From positions 1 through 11,280 of the forward strand of contig JALZUH010000235.1 of NCBI GenBank assembly GCA_023301645.1: a stretch of 11,280 nucleotides of DNA, in the 5' to 3' direction. Origin of the DNA: Akkermansiaceae bacterium (lineage in GTDB: Bacteria > Verrucomicrobiota > Verrucomicrobiia > Verrucomicrobiales > Akkermansiaceae). How positions within the stretch are numbered: position 1 is the first letter of the stretch; every line of letters begins with the position of its first letter. A program made the translations under genes and the position numbers. Below, piece after piece: positions 1-6,529 of this stretch. Under the pieces are notes generated by a model. The model did no database searches. It worked only from the letters and a program-made list of their open reading frames with translations, and was not told the DNA's origin.

Positions 1-13
1 CCTATCACAACCT

Positions 14-1432
14 ATGAACGAAATATCATGCCCGCACTGTAATAAAGCCTTTAAAGTCGATGAGGCTGGCTATGCGAACCTTATCAAGCAGGTGCGTGAT
101 AAGGAGTTCGACGCGCAGCTCAGTGACAGGCTACAGCTCGCTGAGAAGGATAAGCTAAGTGCAGTAGAACTCGCTACCCAGAAGCTCAGTAATGAGCTAC
201 AGAGCAAGGCGCAGCAGGACGCTCAAGCCAAGGAGTCCACTATCCAAGAGCTCAAAGCTCAGCTGGATGCTCTCAACACCCAGAAAGAGCTCGCAGTCAC
301 ACGTGCGGTAAGTGATGTCGAAAAGCAGCGTGACGCGCTGGCAACCCAGCTTAATGAGGCCAAGAAGGAGACTGAGAATGCCTCTAGGCTCGCTGAGATG
401 GAGAGTCGCCAGAAGCTCCAAGAATCAGCCGCTCAGAAAGAACAGGAAATCCAGCAGCTCAAAGCCCAGCTCGCCTCCAGAGAAGTCTCTGAGAAGCTCG
501 CTATCACCGAGGCGGTGAGTGTCGTGGAGAAGCAGCGTGACACACTCGAGCATAATCTTAGCCAAGCCGCTCTGGAGAAGAAGGTCGCTGAGAAGGCTCT
601 CATCGATAAGTATGAGGTTCAGCTACAGGATCGTGATGAGGCTATTGAGCGTCTACGTGACATGAAGGCTAAGTTGTCTACCAAGATGGTTGGCGAGAGC
701 TTGGAGCTGCATTGTGAGACGGAGTTTAATCGCATTCGCTCGACAGCCTTTCCTAGGGCGTATTTCGAGAAGGATAATGATGCGAGCACAGGTAGTAAGG
801 GTGACTACATCTTCAAGGATCACGATGAGAATGAGACAGAGATCGTGTCAGTGATGTTTGAGATGAAAAATGAGAGTGACACTACTGCGACAAAGAAGAA
901 AAATGAGGACTTCCTGAAGGAGCTCGATAAGGACCGTCGTGAGAAAGGCTGTGAATACGCTATCCTTGTTTCACTACTGGAGCCAGAGAGTGAGCTTTAT
1001 AATACGGGTATTGTCGATGTGTTCCACCGCTACCCAAAGATGTATGTGATCAGGCCGCAGTTCTTCATCCCGATGATTACTCTACTAAGAAATGCTGCGC
1101 TGAACTCGCTGAGCTATAAGAATGAGCTAGCACTAATGAAGGCTCAGAATATCGATGTGACGAACTTCGAGAACGATCTCGATCAGTTCAAAACAGCCTT
1201 TTCTAAGAACTACGAGCTGGCTTCACGTAAGTTCCAAACCGCAATCGATGAGATTGATAAGTCCATTAGTCATCTCCAGAAGACCAAAGAGGCGCTGCAG
1301 AGCACGGATCGTAATCTACGCCTCGCCAATGATAAGGCGCAGAACGTAACGGTGAAAAAACTAGTGCGCAAAAACCCTACAATGAAGGCTAAGTTCGAGG
1401 ATATTGAGGGGGACGCTCCTGAGCTTTTATAA
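14..1432 (+). CDS. DUF2130 family coiled-coil protein, nuclease-like
   Basis: This 472-residue protein matches my recollection of the DUF2130 family, whose biochemical role is not settled. Residues 6-9 form a CPHC knuckle, half of a zinc ribbon, followed by the family-typical KVDEAGYA. Residues about 30-225 are a long charged coiled coil. The C-terminal half holds the conserved core: STKMVGESLE near 222, FPRAYFEKDND near 246, then GSKGDYIF with D264 and FEMK with E283 and K285. That arrangement resembles a PD-(D/E)xK nuclease core, as in the RmuC group, but nuclease activity is inference. The coiled coil contains an internal duplication (units starting at residues 78 and 147), which probably makes it longer than typical relatives. 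The ATG at 14 is chosen because the CPHC motif follows at once; the ribosome site is too close to the window edge to judge. No signal peptide or membrane segment is seen, so it should be cytoplasmic. It stands alone and converges on sucD. Confidence 0.85.
   Translation: MNEISCPHCNKAFKVDEAGYANLIKQVRDKEFDAQLSDRLQLAEKDKLSAVELATQKLSNELQSKAQQDAQAKESTIQELKAQLDALNTQKELAVTRAVSDVEKQRDALATQLNEAKKETENASRLAEMESRQKLQESAAQKEQEIQQLKAQLASREVSEKLAITEAVSVVEKQRDTLEHNLSQAALEKKVAEKALIDKYEVQLQDRDEAIERLRDMKAKLSTKMVGESLELHCETEFNRIRSTAFPRAYFEKDNDASTGSKGDYIFKDHDENETEIVSVMFEMKNESDTTATKKKNEDFLKELDKDRREKGCEYAILVSLLEPESELYNTGIVDVFHRYPKMYVIRPQFFIPMITLLRNAALNSLSYKNELALMKAQNIDVTNFENDLDQFKTAFSKNYELASRKFQTAIDEIDKSISHLQKTKEALQSTDRNLRLANDKAQNVTVKKLVRKNPTMKAKFEDIEGDAPELL
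245..574 (+). repeat. in-frame duplication within the DUF2130 coiled coil
   Basis: Two segments of about 41 codons, starting at 245 and 452, encode closely similar peptides with no gap between them: KAQL, then a variable stretch, then LAVTRAVSDVEKQRD against LAITEAVSVVEKQRD. The offset is 207 nt (69 codons). At DNA level a 12-nt block, aagcagcgtgac, recurs exactly at 323 and 530. This looks like an old tandem duplication, since diverged, that kept frame and coiled-coil register. Confidence 0.7.
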
Positions 1433-1520
1433 CGAGTGCTGACGTATGGGTGAGGCTAACTCCCCTACCCTTGTGGATGCCTAGTATACATGCGCACTCT
1501 CCTGATCCTTCACCCCCTAC

Positions 1521-1560
1521 CAAAAAGAAAACCTCGCATCTATTAGACGTGAGGCTTTCT
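1521..1560 (-). terminator. bidirectional Rho-independent terminator
   Basis: The stem pairs 1526-1537 with 1549-1560 (core cctcgc with gtgagg, one GU pair in the core, one A-C mismatch further out) around an 11-nt loop. Read on the minus strand the core is followed by TTTTCTTTTT, a good U-tract that would end the sucCD transcript. Read on the plus strand it is followed by CTTTCT, so it may also end the DUF2130 transcript. Placement between two convergent genes supports the call. Confidence 0.75.
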
Positions 1561-1596
1561 GAAATAAGATTTGTTTCTATCTTTAGTAGATAGCTA

Positions 1597-2487
1597 CTAG
1601 AGCATACCGACAAGGGTCTTACCCATGTCTGAAGGTGTCTCCGAGACTGCGATACCGCACTCGCGAAGGATCTTCTTCTTCGCCTCAGCAGTGTCTTCTT
1701 CACCACCTACAATAGCTCCTGCGTGACCCATGGTGCGACCCTCTGGTGCAGTAGCTCCTGCGATGAAGCCAGCGATTGGCTTTTTGCAGTGCTCCTTAGC
1801 CCAGCGTGCAGCTTCGGCTTCAGCATTACCACCGATCTCACCGATCATGATGATTGCTTCTGTTTCGTCGTCGTCGTTGAACATCTTAAGAACGTCGAGG
1901 TGTGATGTGCCATTGATCGGGTCACCACCGATACCTACGCAGGTGCTCTGGCCGTAGCCGAGCTCAGTAAGCTGATAAACAGCCTCGTAAGTAAGTGTGC
2001 CTGAGCGTGAGACAACACCGACATTACCACGCTTGTGGATGTATCCCGGTGCGATACCAATACGGCAGCCGCCGTGTGAGTCCTTACCGTGGCCTGGCGT
2101 TACTACACCTGGGCAGTTAGGTCCGATGAGACGAGTCTTGCTGCCTCTCATCATTTCCTTCACGCGCATCATGTCTGCGACGGGAATACCCTCTGTGATA
2201 CAGATCACGAGATCGAGCTCAGCGTCGACAGCTTCGAGGATCGCGTCAGCCGCGAATGGTGGTGGCACAAAAATAGCTGAGACAGTCGCCCCAGTTTCAT
2301 TAGCAGCATCAGCACATGAGTCGAAGATCGGTGTCTTCTCACCAAATACTTGGCCACCCTTGCCTGGAGTTACTCCTGCAACAATTTGTGTTCCGTAGTC
2401 GAGACTTAGCTGGGCGTGTTTGCCACCAAAGCCACCTGTGATACCCTGAACGAGCACCTTTGTGTTTTCATCAATTAGAATTGACAT
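1597..2487 (-). CDS. sucD: Succinyl-CoA synthetase, alpha subunit
   Basis: The alpha subunit of succinyl-CoA synthetase (ADP/GDP-forming) carries the phosphohistidine and binds CoA for the reversible step succinyl-CoA + NDP + Pi to succinate + CoA + NTP in the TCA cycle. The 296 residues are near-colinear with E. coli SucD (289). The Rossmann CoA-binding loop is GITGGFGG (15-22). VTPGKGG lies at 39-45, IGPNCPG at 121-127, and SRSGTLTYE with GIGGDP further on. The active-site histidine is H255 in GHAGAIVGG. Compared with my memory of the E. coli protein there is a 7-residue Gly/His-rich insertion at about 133-139, between TPG and CRIG. The start ATG at 2487 lies 37 nt after the sucC stop and gives the usual MSILID start. 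No SD-like sequence precedes it, so translation may be coupled to sucC. It is the last gene of the operon, with a terminator about 40 nt downstream. Confidence 0.97.
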   Translation of the reverse strand: MSILIDENTKVLVQGITGGFGGKHAQLSLDYGTQIVAGVTPGKGGQVFGEKTPIFDSCADAANETGATVSAIFVPPPFAADAILEAVDAELDLVICITEGIPVADMMRVKEMMRGSKTRLIGPNCPGVVTPGHGKDSHGGCRIGIAPGYIHKRGNVGVVSRSGTLTYEAVYQLTELGYGQSTCVGIGGDPINGTSHLDVLKMFNDDDETEAIIMIGEIGGNAEAEAARWAKEHCKKPIAGFIAGATAPEGRTMGHAGAIVGGEEDTAEAKKKILRECGIAVSETPSDMGKTLVGML

Positions 2488-2524
2488 AATTTGAGTTTTT
2501 TAAATGTGTTAAATGGTTTGGTTA

Positions 2525-3709
2525 TTACCCCTTCACAGCGGCAACTGCCTTCTGAGCGGCGTCATTGAGACTATCTGCTGTGATTACATCGAGGCCAGAG
2601 TTGGCGATGATTTCACGGCCTTGAGCGACATTAGTGCCTTCAAGACGAACAATAAGTGGGATGCTAAGTTGTGTTTCCTTAGCGGCTTGGAGAATGCCTT
2701 CTGCGATAATGTCACACTGCATGATCCCGCCAAAGATATTCACAAGAATACCCTCCACATTAGGATCACCGAGGATGATCTTAAAGGCAGCAGTCACCTG
2801 CTCCTTAGTCGCGCCACCTCCTACATCGAGGAAGTTAGCTGGGTCACCACCACAGTGCTTGATGATGTCCATGGTTGCCATGGCGAGACCTGCACCGTTG
2901 ACGAGACAAGCGATGTTTCCGTCGAGTCCGATGTAGTTAAGGTCGAACTTAGAAGCCTCCACTTCACGAGGATCTTCCTCATCAGTGTCGCGGTAAGCCA
3001 TGATGTCTGGATGACGGTAGAGAGCATTATCATCGAAGCCGAACTTAGCATCGAGTGCGAGCACCTGACCGTCAGGAGTGACTACGAGTGGGTTGATCTC
3101 AACCATGTTGCAGTCACATTTGATGAAGAGATTGTAGAGGTTAGCAATGAGCTTGCCAAACTGCTTCGCCTGATCACCAGAAAGAACGAGTGCCTTAGCG
3201 AGCTTACGCACTTGGAATGGCTGTAGGCCTGCTAGTGGGTGGATGAACTCACGAACGATCTTCTCAGGAGTGCTCTCAGCTACTTCCTCAATATCCATTC
3301 CGCCTTCTGTGCTAGCGACGATGACTGGACGGCATGTCTCACGATCCATCAAGATAGCGAGGTATAACTCACGCTCAATACTTACAGCAGCACCGACCAT
3401 GACCTTGCTGACGAGCTTGCCCTCAGCACTGGTTTGTTTCGTTACGAGGTGCTGGCCGAACATCTTTCCTGCAAACTCAGCTGCTTGCTCTGGGGAATCA
3501 GCAAGGTGGACACCACCTTCAAAACCATTTGTAAACGTGCCTTTACCTCTGCCACCTGCGTGGACCTGAGCCTTGACGACAACTTTACCGCCACCGAGGG
3601 CACTTGCTGCGGCTTTCGCCTCTTCAGTTGTTGCAGCGACTTGTCCGTCTGGACTAGCTACGCCGAACTTTTCAAACAACTCCTTAGCCTGATATTCGTG
3701 AATATTCAT
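2525..3709 (-). CDS. sucC: Succinyl-CoA synthetase, beta subunit
   Basis: The beta subunit has an N-terminal ATP-grasp fold that binds the nucleotide and a C-terminal domain that contacts the alpha subunit. Its 394 residues are close to E. coli SucC (388). Visible landmarks are MNIHEYQAKELF at the start, the ATP-grasp strand KAQVHAGGRGKG (46-57), NMVEINPLVV (201-210) and DAKFGFDDNALYR (220-232) with the metal-binding acidic residues. Further on are GNIACLVNGAGLAMATMD (264-281), FLDVGGGA (293-300), NIFGGIMQCD (324-333) and VRLEGTN (354-360). Whether it prefers ATP or GTP cannot be read with confidence. It is the first gene of a two-gene operon with sucD; sucA and sucB are not adjacent. The start at 3709 gives the canonical N-terminus. 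No SD is visible there; instead a perfect 7+2+7 dyad (3718-3733) sits where a ribosome site would be expected. Confidence 0.97.
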   Translation of the reverse strand: MNIHEYQAKELFEKFGVASPDGQVAATTEEAKAAASALGGGKVVVKAQVHAGGRGKGTFTNGFEGGVHLADSPEQAAEFAGKMFGQHLVTKQTSAEGKLVSKVMVGAAVSIERELYLAILMDRETCRPVIVASTEGGMDIEEVAESTPEKIVREFIHPLAGLQPFQVRKLAKALVLSGDQAKQFGKLIANLYNLFIKCDCNMVEINPLVVTPDGQVLALDAKFGFDDNALYRHPDIMAYRDTDEEDPREVEASKFDLNYIGLDGNIACLVNGAGLAMATMDIIKHCGGDPANFLDVGGGATKEQVTAAFKIILGDPNVEGILVNIFGGIMQCDIIAEGILQAAKETQLSIPLIVRLEGTNVAQGREIIANSGLDVITADSLNDAAQKAVAAVKG

Positions 3710-3717
3710 GAGATTAC

Positions 3718-3733
3718 GTGTCTATTTAGACAC
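3718..3733. repeat. perfect dyad just upstream of the sucC start
   Basis: The sequence is GTGTCTA-TT-TAGACAC, a perfect 7+2+7 inverted repeat. It ends 8 nt before the sucC ATG, in the window a ribosome would occupy. In RNA it can fold as a 6-bp stem with a 4-nt loop. It could be a protein operator or an mRNA hairpin that limits initiation; the sequence alone does not decide. Confidence 0.6.
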
Positions 3734-3743
3734 AAACTACAGG

Positions 3744-3772
3744 AAGCTAGATTCCCCCATGATGCGGGTCAA
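3744..3772 (-). promoter_or_regulatory. possible sigma70-type promoter for sucCD
   Basis: On the minus strand TTGACC (3772-3767) is a 5-of-6 match to the -35 consensus. A 17-nt spacer follows, then TAGCTT (3749-3744), only a 3-of-6 match to the -10. Position and spacing are right for sucC, but the poor -10 makes this tentative. Confidence 0.35.
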
Positions 3773-3791
3773 GGTGAAACAATGTCACCTT
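3771..3791. repeat. perfect dyad touching the putative sucC -35
   Basis: AAGGTGA and TCACCTT form a perfect 7-bp inverted repeat around a 7-nt centre. One edge overlaps the last two bases of the putative -35 of sucCD, the usual position of a repressor or activator operator. It could also fold as an RNA stem-loop if transcription starts further upstream. Confidence 0.5.
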
Positions 3792-3837
3792 TTCAAACCT
3801 CTCTTTTTTCAAGTTAGATGCACAGAGATACAGCCTG

Positions 3838-3850
3838 CATGAAATTCATG
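3838..3850. repeat. short palindrome CATGAA-a-TTCATG
   Basis: This perfect 6+1+6 dyad lies in the middle of the divergent region, about 150 bp upstream of the DAHP synthase start. It is a candidate operator on symmetry alone; 13-bp dyads also arise by chance. Confidence 0.25.
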
Positions 3851-3999
3851 GAATCCTCCACTCTCTGCTATATCAAAAGAATCACTTCAATACTCATATT
3901 GAGGGTAATTCTACCTCTGTGCGCTACAAAATGGTCATTTAGCCCATATCGACACACTTCAATCTTGATTCTTTACTCCAGATTACTAAGTGTCGCTGC

Positions 4000-5040
4000 A
4001 TGGCACAAGTCACCGATCTTCACATCTCTAGCAATACGGCATTACCAGCCCCTGTAGAGCTACTCTCCGAGGTAGAACGCACAGCCAAGCAGGCTGAATT
4101 TATGGCTGATTCTCGTCAGCAAATCCGTAATATTCTCAATGGTGAAGATAAGAGGTTCCTTCTCATCGTAGGCCCGTGCTCGATTCATGATACGAAGGCG
4201 GGTATCGAGTATGCCCAGAAACTCTCCCAACTAGCCGAGGAGGTGAAGGATAAGGTCTACATTGTCATGCGCGTTTATTTCGAAAAGCCACGCACCACTA
4301 CAGGCTGGAAAGGTCTCATCATGGATCCTAACCTCGATGGCTCTGACGACATCCCTGAGGGGCTTCGCCAAGCACGACACTTCCTGCGTGAGGTCATTGA
4401 CCTTGGCCTCCCTACAGCCACAGAGCTGCTTGACCCTATCACCCCTCAGTATATCGCTGATCTCATTAGCTGGTCAGCTATTGGTGCTCGCACCACTGAG
4501 AGCCAAACACACCGCCAGATGGCGTCAGGCTTATCGATGCCTATTGGATTTAAAAATACTACGACTGGTGACCTCGTCGCTGCTACTAATGCCATTAAGG
4601 CTGCCACTCAGCCACAAACATTCTTAGGCGTAAGCCAAGATGGTGTCGCCTCGGCAGTCACCACATGCGGTAATCCAGATTGCCACATTATCCTGCGCGG
4701 CGGTGATACTGGCCCCAACTACGGTGCCGATGATGTCGCTGTAACGACTGCCCTTTTGGAGAAAAATGGACTTTTCCCAGCTGTCATGATCGATGCCTCA
4801 CATGCTAACTGCGGTAAGCAGCAGGAGAAAATGCCAGCTGTCTTCGAGGAGATCATACGCCAGCGCTCAGCGGGTAATGAAAATCTCGTCGGTGCTATGC
4901 TAGAGAGTAACCTCGTGGCGGGTAACCAGAGCTTCCCTTGCCCACTCGATGAGCTCACCTACGGTCAGTCTATCACGGATCAGTGCATCGACTGGGAGAC
5001 CACTCAGCAGATTGTCACAGCGGCAGCAGCTCAGCTTTAA
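4000..5040 (+). CDS. aroG: 3-deoxy-7-phosphoheptulonate (DAHP) synthase, class I
   Basis: This enzyme condenses phosphoenolpyruvate with erythrose 4-phosphate to DAHP, the committed step of the shikimate pathway. The 346 residues match E. coli AroG/AroF/AroH-type enzymes (about 350) from end to end. Active-site landmarks are GPCSIHD (58-64, metal ligand C60), EKPRTTTGWKGL (95-106), GARTTESQTHR (162-172), GFKN (183-186), CHIILRGG (228-235), DASHANCGK (265-273, ligand H268), MLESNL (300-305, ligand E302) and SITDQCIDW (324-332, ligand D327). All four expected metal ligands are present. The N-terminal extension of about 50 residues is the part that carries feedback inhibition in the E. coli isozymes; which aromatic amino acid inhibits this one cannot be told, so the symbol aroG denotes the type. 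The start at 4000 fits the family length, although no SD precedes it. The exonuclease gene follows after 14 nt. Confidence 0.95.
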   Translation: MAQVTDLHISSNTALPAPVELLSEVERTAKQAEFMADSRQQIRNILNGEDKRFLLIVGPCSIHDTKAGIEYAQKLSQLAEEVKDKVYIVMRVYFEKPRTTTGWKGLIMDPNLDGSDDIPEGLRQARHFLREVIDLGLPTATELLDPITPQYIADLISWSAIGARTTESQTHRQMASGLSMPIGFKNTTTGDLVAATNAIKAATQPQTFLGVSQDGVASAVTTCGNPDCHIILRGGDTGPNYGADDVAVTTALLEKNGLFPAVMIDASHANCGKQQEKMPAVFEEIIRQRSAGNENLVGAMLESNLVAGNQSFPCPLDELTYGQSITDQCIDWETTQQIVTAAAAQL

Positions 5041-5054
5041 GCAGACCCTCACAG

Positions 5055-5651
5055 ATGATCGGTCGTCACACGTTCGCAGGTATCGACTTCGAGTCTGCAG
5101 GTGCTCAGAAAGGCATGACTGACGTCCCTGTTCAGCTAGGCATGGCAACGTGGTCATTAGCCTCTGGTCATACTGACGCATACGTGTCTTTTCTCAAGGT
5201 CGATCGCCCCATTACTTGGGCAGCACAGAAGGTGCACGGTATCACCACGGATGACTTAGCTCAGGCGCCCTCACTCATGACGCTCTGGCCAAAGGTCAAA
5301 GCAACACTAGGCAAGCGTATCGTGGTAGCTCACGGCCATGGCACTGAGAAGCGATACTTGAGGGCTTTTCCTGCCCATGGCTTTGGCCCGTGGGTGGACA
5401 CTCTCTTACTTGCTCGTGCAGCATGGCCACAGCTCAGCTCACATGCCCTAGGGTCAGTCTGTGATCATTTCGCACTGACTGAAAGAGTCAGCGAGCTCAT
5501 ACCCGAGAAGACATGGCACGATGCCCTGTATGATACAGTAGCATCTCTGATGCTAATCGAATATCTCATCAAGGAGTTTCGCCTAGAGGAGTCACCTATC
5601 GAGCTACTGCTCAATCCTGATATCAGTCAGTGGCATCAGCTGCGGAGGTGA
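5055..5651 (+). CDS. DEDDh-type 3'-5' exonuclease (RNase T/DnaQ-like)
   Basis: This 198-residue protein has the single-domain fold of DnaQ/RNase T exonucleases, which remove 3' nucleotides from DNA or RNA using two metal ions. Motif I is GIDFES with D11 and E13. Motif II lies in VVAHGHGTEKRYL (90-102), where the usual aspartate is replaced by E98. Motif III is WHDALYDT, with H155 and D160 in the expected H-x4-D spacing. VHGITTDDL (60-68) and VDTLLLAR (114-121), followed by SSHALGSVCDHF, are also typical of the family. The ATG at 5055 starts five residues before the first strand; an upstream GTG at 4983 would overlap the DAHP synthase gene and add residues without family character. It is 14 nt downstream of the DAHP synthase stop and surely co-transcribed, although no functional link is evident. 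No SD is visible. The physiological substrate, DNA or RNA, cannot be inferred. Confidence 0.85.
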   Translation: MIGRHTFAGIDFESAGAQKGMTDVPVQLGMATWSLASGHTDAYVSFLKVDRPITWAAQKVHGITTDDLAQAPSLMTLWPKVKATLGKRIVVAHGHGTEKRYLRAFPAHGFGPWVDTLLLARAAWPQLSSHALGSVCDHFALTERVSELIPEKTWHDALYDTVASLMLIEYLIKEFRLEESPIELLLNPDISQWHQLRR

Positions 5652-5662
5652 GCGGCTCATGA

Positions 5663-5679
5663 AGCGTGCCAAGCACGCT
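5663..5679 (+). terminator. stem-loop after the exonuclease gene, possible terminator
   Basis: AGCGTG and CACGCT form a perfect 6-bp stem around a 5-nt loop, 11 nt after the exonuclease stop. No T-run follows on the plus strand, so it is either a weak or Rho-assisted end, or only a transcript-stabilising hairpin. Confidence 0.3.
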
Positions 5680-5736
5680 CAAATATACAGTGCGGTCGGA
5701 GTGATCTGAGTAAGGCGGGTATACCGGCTATAAAGC

Positions 5737-5772
5737 AAAAAAAGGTGACCCCGTATTAACGAAGCCACCTTT
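5737..5772 (-). terminator. Rho-independent terminator of the thrS-infC transcript
   Basis: AAAGGTG (5741-5747) pairs perfectly with CACCTTT (5766-5772). On the minus strand the stem runs straight into seven consecutive T residues (5743-5737). It lies about 30 nt after the infC stop, ideal for ending that transcript. Plus-strand termination is less likely because only TTTG follows the stem. Confidence 0.85.
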
Positions 5773-5803
5773 GTAAAAGTGATCAGATCAGTGTGCTAGT
5801 CGC

Positions 5804-6529
5804 CTAAGCTTTTTCAGTTGAAGCTTCATCAGATGAAGACTCTTCAGCAGCTGCTGCATCGATCTCGTCAGAGCTCTGACCTGAGCCTTCGATAAGCTCG
5901 TCGTCGTCATTGAACTCGAGGTGCTCATCTCCCTGGTCATCAGGATCAATGAGGTTACCATGACTGAGAAGGAATTTGCGCTTACGCTGACCTTCTGGAA
6001 GAGGTGAAAGCATCATATTGACGGCACGCCCCGCAAGACGCGCTGGCTGGTCAACATTTGCAATGAGCTTGAGATCCTCGGCTACGCGCTTGAGAACGAC
6101 AAAACCAATGTCGCGGTGAGCATTCTCACGACCACGGAACTGAAGGCGAACGCGGACTTTGTTACCCTCATCAAGAAACTGCTCTGCACGAGCTAGCTTA
6201 ATGTTGTAGTCATGTGAGTCGGTGCCAACACGAAGTTTGATTTCCTTGATTTTGTTAACCGTCTTAGGAGATTTCTTCTTCAGCTTAGCTTGCTCATACT
6301 TGTATTTACCATAATTACACACACGGCAGACTGGTGGCTTCGCATTCGGGGCGACCTCTACGAGGTCCATGCCGACAGCTTTTGCCTTTTCTACAGCTTC
6401 ACGAGTGTTCATTACTCCTAGCTGCTCCTCTTCGTAGACGACTCGGACTTTAGGGGCGCGGATACGCTCGTTGACTCTAGTTTGGTCACGACGTGAATTA
6501 TACGGTTTTTTATTAGGCTTCTTAGCTAT
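5804..6529 (-). CDS. infC: Translation initiation factor IF-3, AUA start codon
   Basis: IF-3 binds the 30S subunit, blocks premature 50S joining and proofreads the initiator tRNA and start codon. Read from the ATA at 6529 the protein has 241 residues. A basic N-terminal arm leads into RVNERIRAPKVRVV (19-32) and the N-domain; the first ATG (6412) would begin only at residue 40 and delete this conserved strand. The N-domain continues through MDLVEVAPNAKPPVCRVCNYGKYKYE, then a Lys-rich linker, KIKEIKLRVGTDSHDY and QFRGRENAH of the C-domain, ending near LSPLPEGQ (about 175-181). A Ser/Asp/Glu-rich tail of about 60 residues follows, absent from E. coli IF-3. No ATG, GTG or TTG lies in frame between an upstream TAA and 6529, and AAGGAG sits 6 nt before the ATA. 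Non-canonical infC starts (AUU in E. coli) allow IF-3 to repress its own synthesis, and the same logic is likely here. It lies 147 nt after thrS. Confidence 0.93.
   Translation of the reverse strand: MAKKPNKKPYNSRRDQTRVNERIRAPKVRVVYEEEQLGVMNTREAVEKAKAVGMDLVEVAPNAKPPVCRVCNYGKYKYEQAKLKKKSPKTVNKIKEIKLRVGTDSHDYNIKLARAEQFLDEGNKVRVRLQFRGRENAHRDIGFVVLKRVAEDLKLIANVDQPARLAGRAVNMMLSPLPEGQRKRKFLLSHGNLIDPDDQGDEHLEFNDDDELIEGSGQSSDEIDAAAAEESSSDEASTEKA

Larger units (their letters stand above)
3710..3999. other. divergent intergenic regulatory region sucC / aroG
   Basis: These 290 bp separate sucC (minus) from the DAHP synthase gene (plus), so both promoters should lie here. Short reading frames cross it but none has protein character, a ribosome site or a family motif. 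It contains three perfect dyads (3718-3733, 3771-3791, 3838-3850) and a weaker bulged hairpin (3901-3917, gagg(g)ta with tacctc). A possible sucC promoter is listed separately. On the plus strand I see only a weak -10-like TACAAA near 3925, with no well-spaced -35, so I do not call the aroG promoter. Confidence 0.6.

Noticed and set aside
1389..1706. A 105-codon minus-strand frame over the DUF2130/sucD junction
   Set aside because: It overlaps both neighbours and the terminator, and is Arg/Ser-rich with no recognisable domain.
2513..3226. A 237-codon open frame on the plus strand across sucC
   Set aside because: It is entirely antisense to a certain gene; its product has no family motif and its length follows from sucC codon composition.
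3818..4057. A 79-codon plus-strand frame in the sucC/aroG intergenic region
   Set aside because: It runs into the DAHP synthase gene in another frame, has no ribosome site and its composition looks random.
4983..5054. Longer exonuclease start at GTG 4983
   Set aside because: It would overlap the DAHP synthase gene by 58 nt and add 24 residues without family similarity; ATG 5055 gives the normal N-terminus.
5720..5740. GGTATACC palindrome as an operator near the infC terminator
   Set aside because: It is an 8-bp self-complementary site with no loop, lies between two convergent gene ends where no promoter is expected, and is likely chance.
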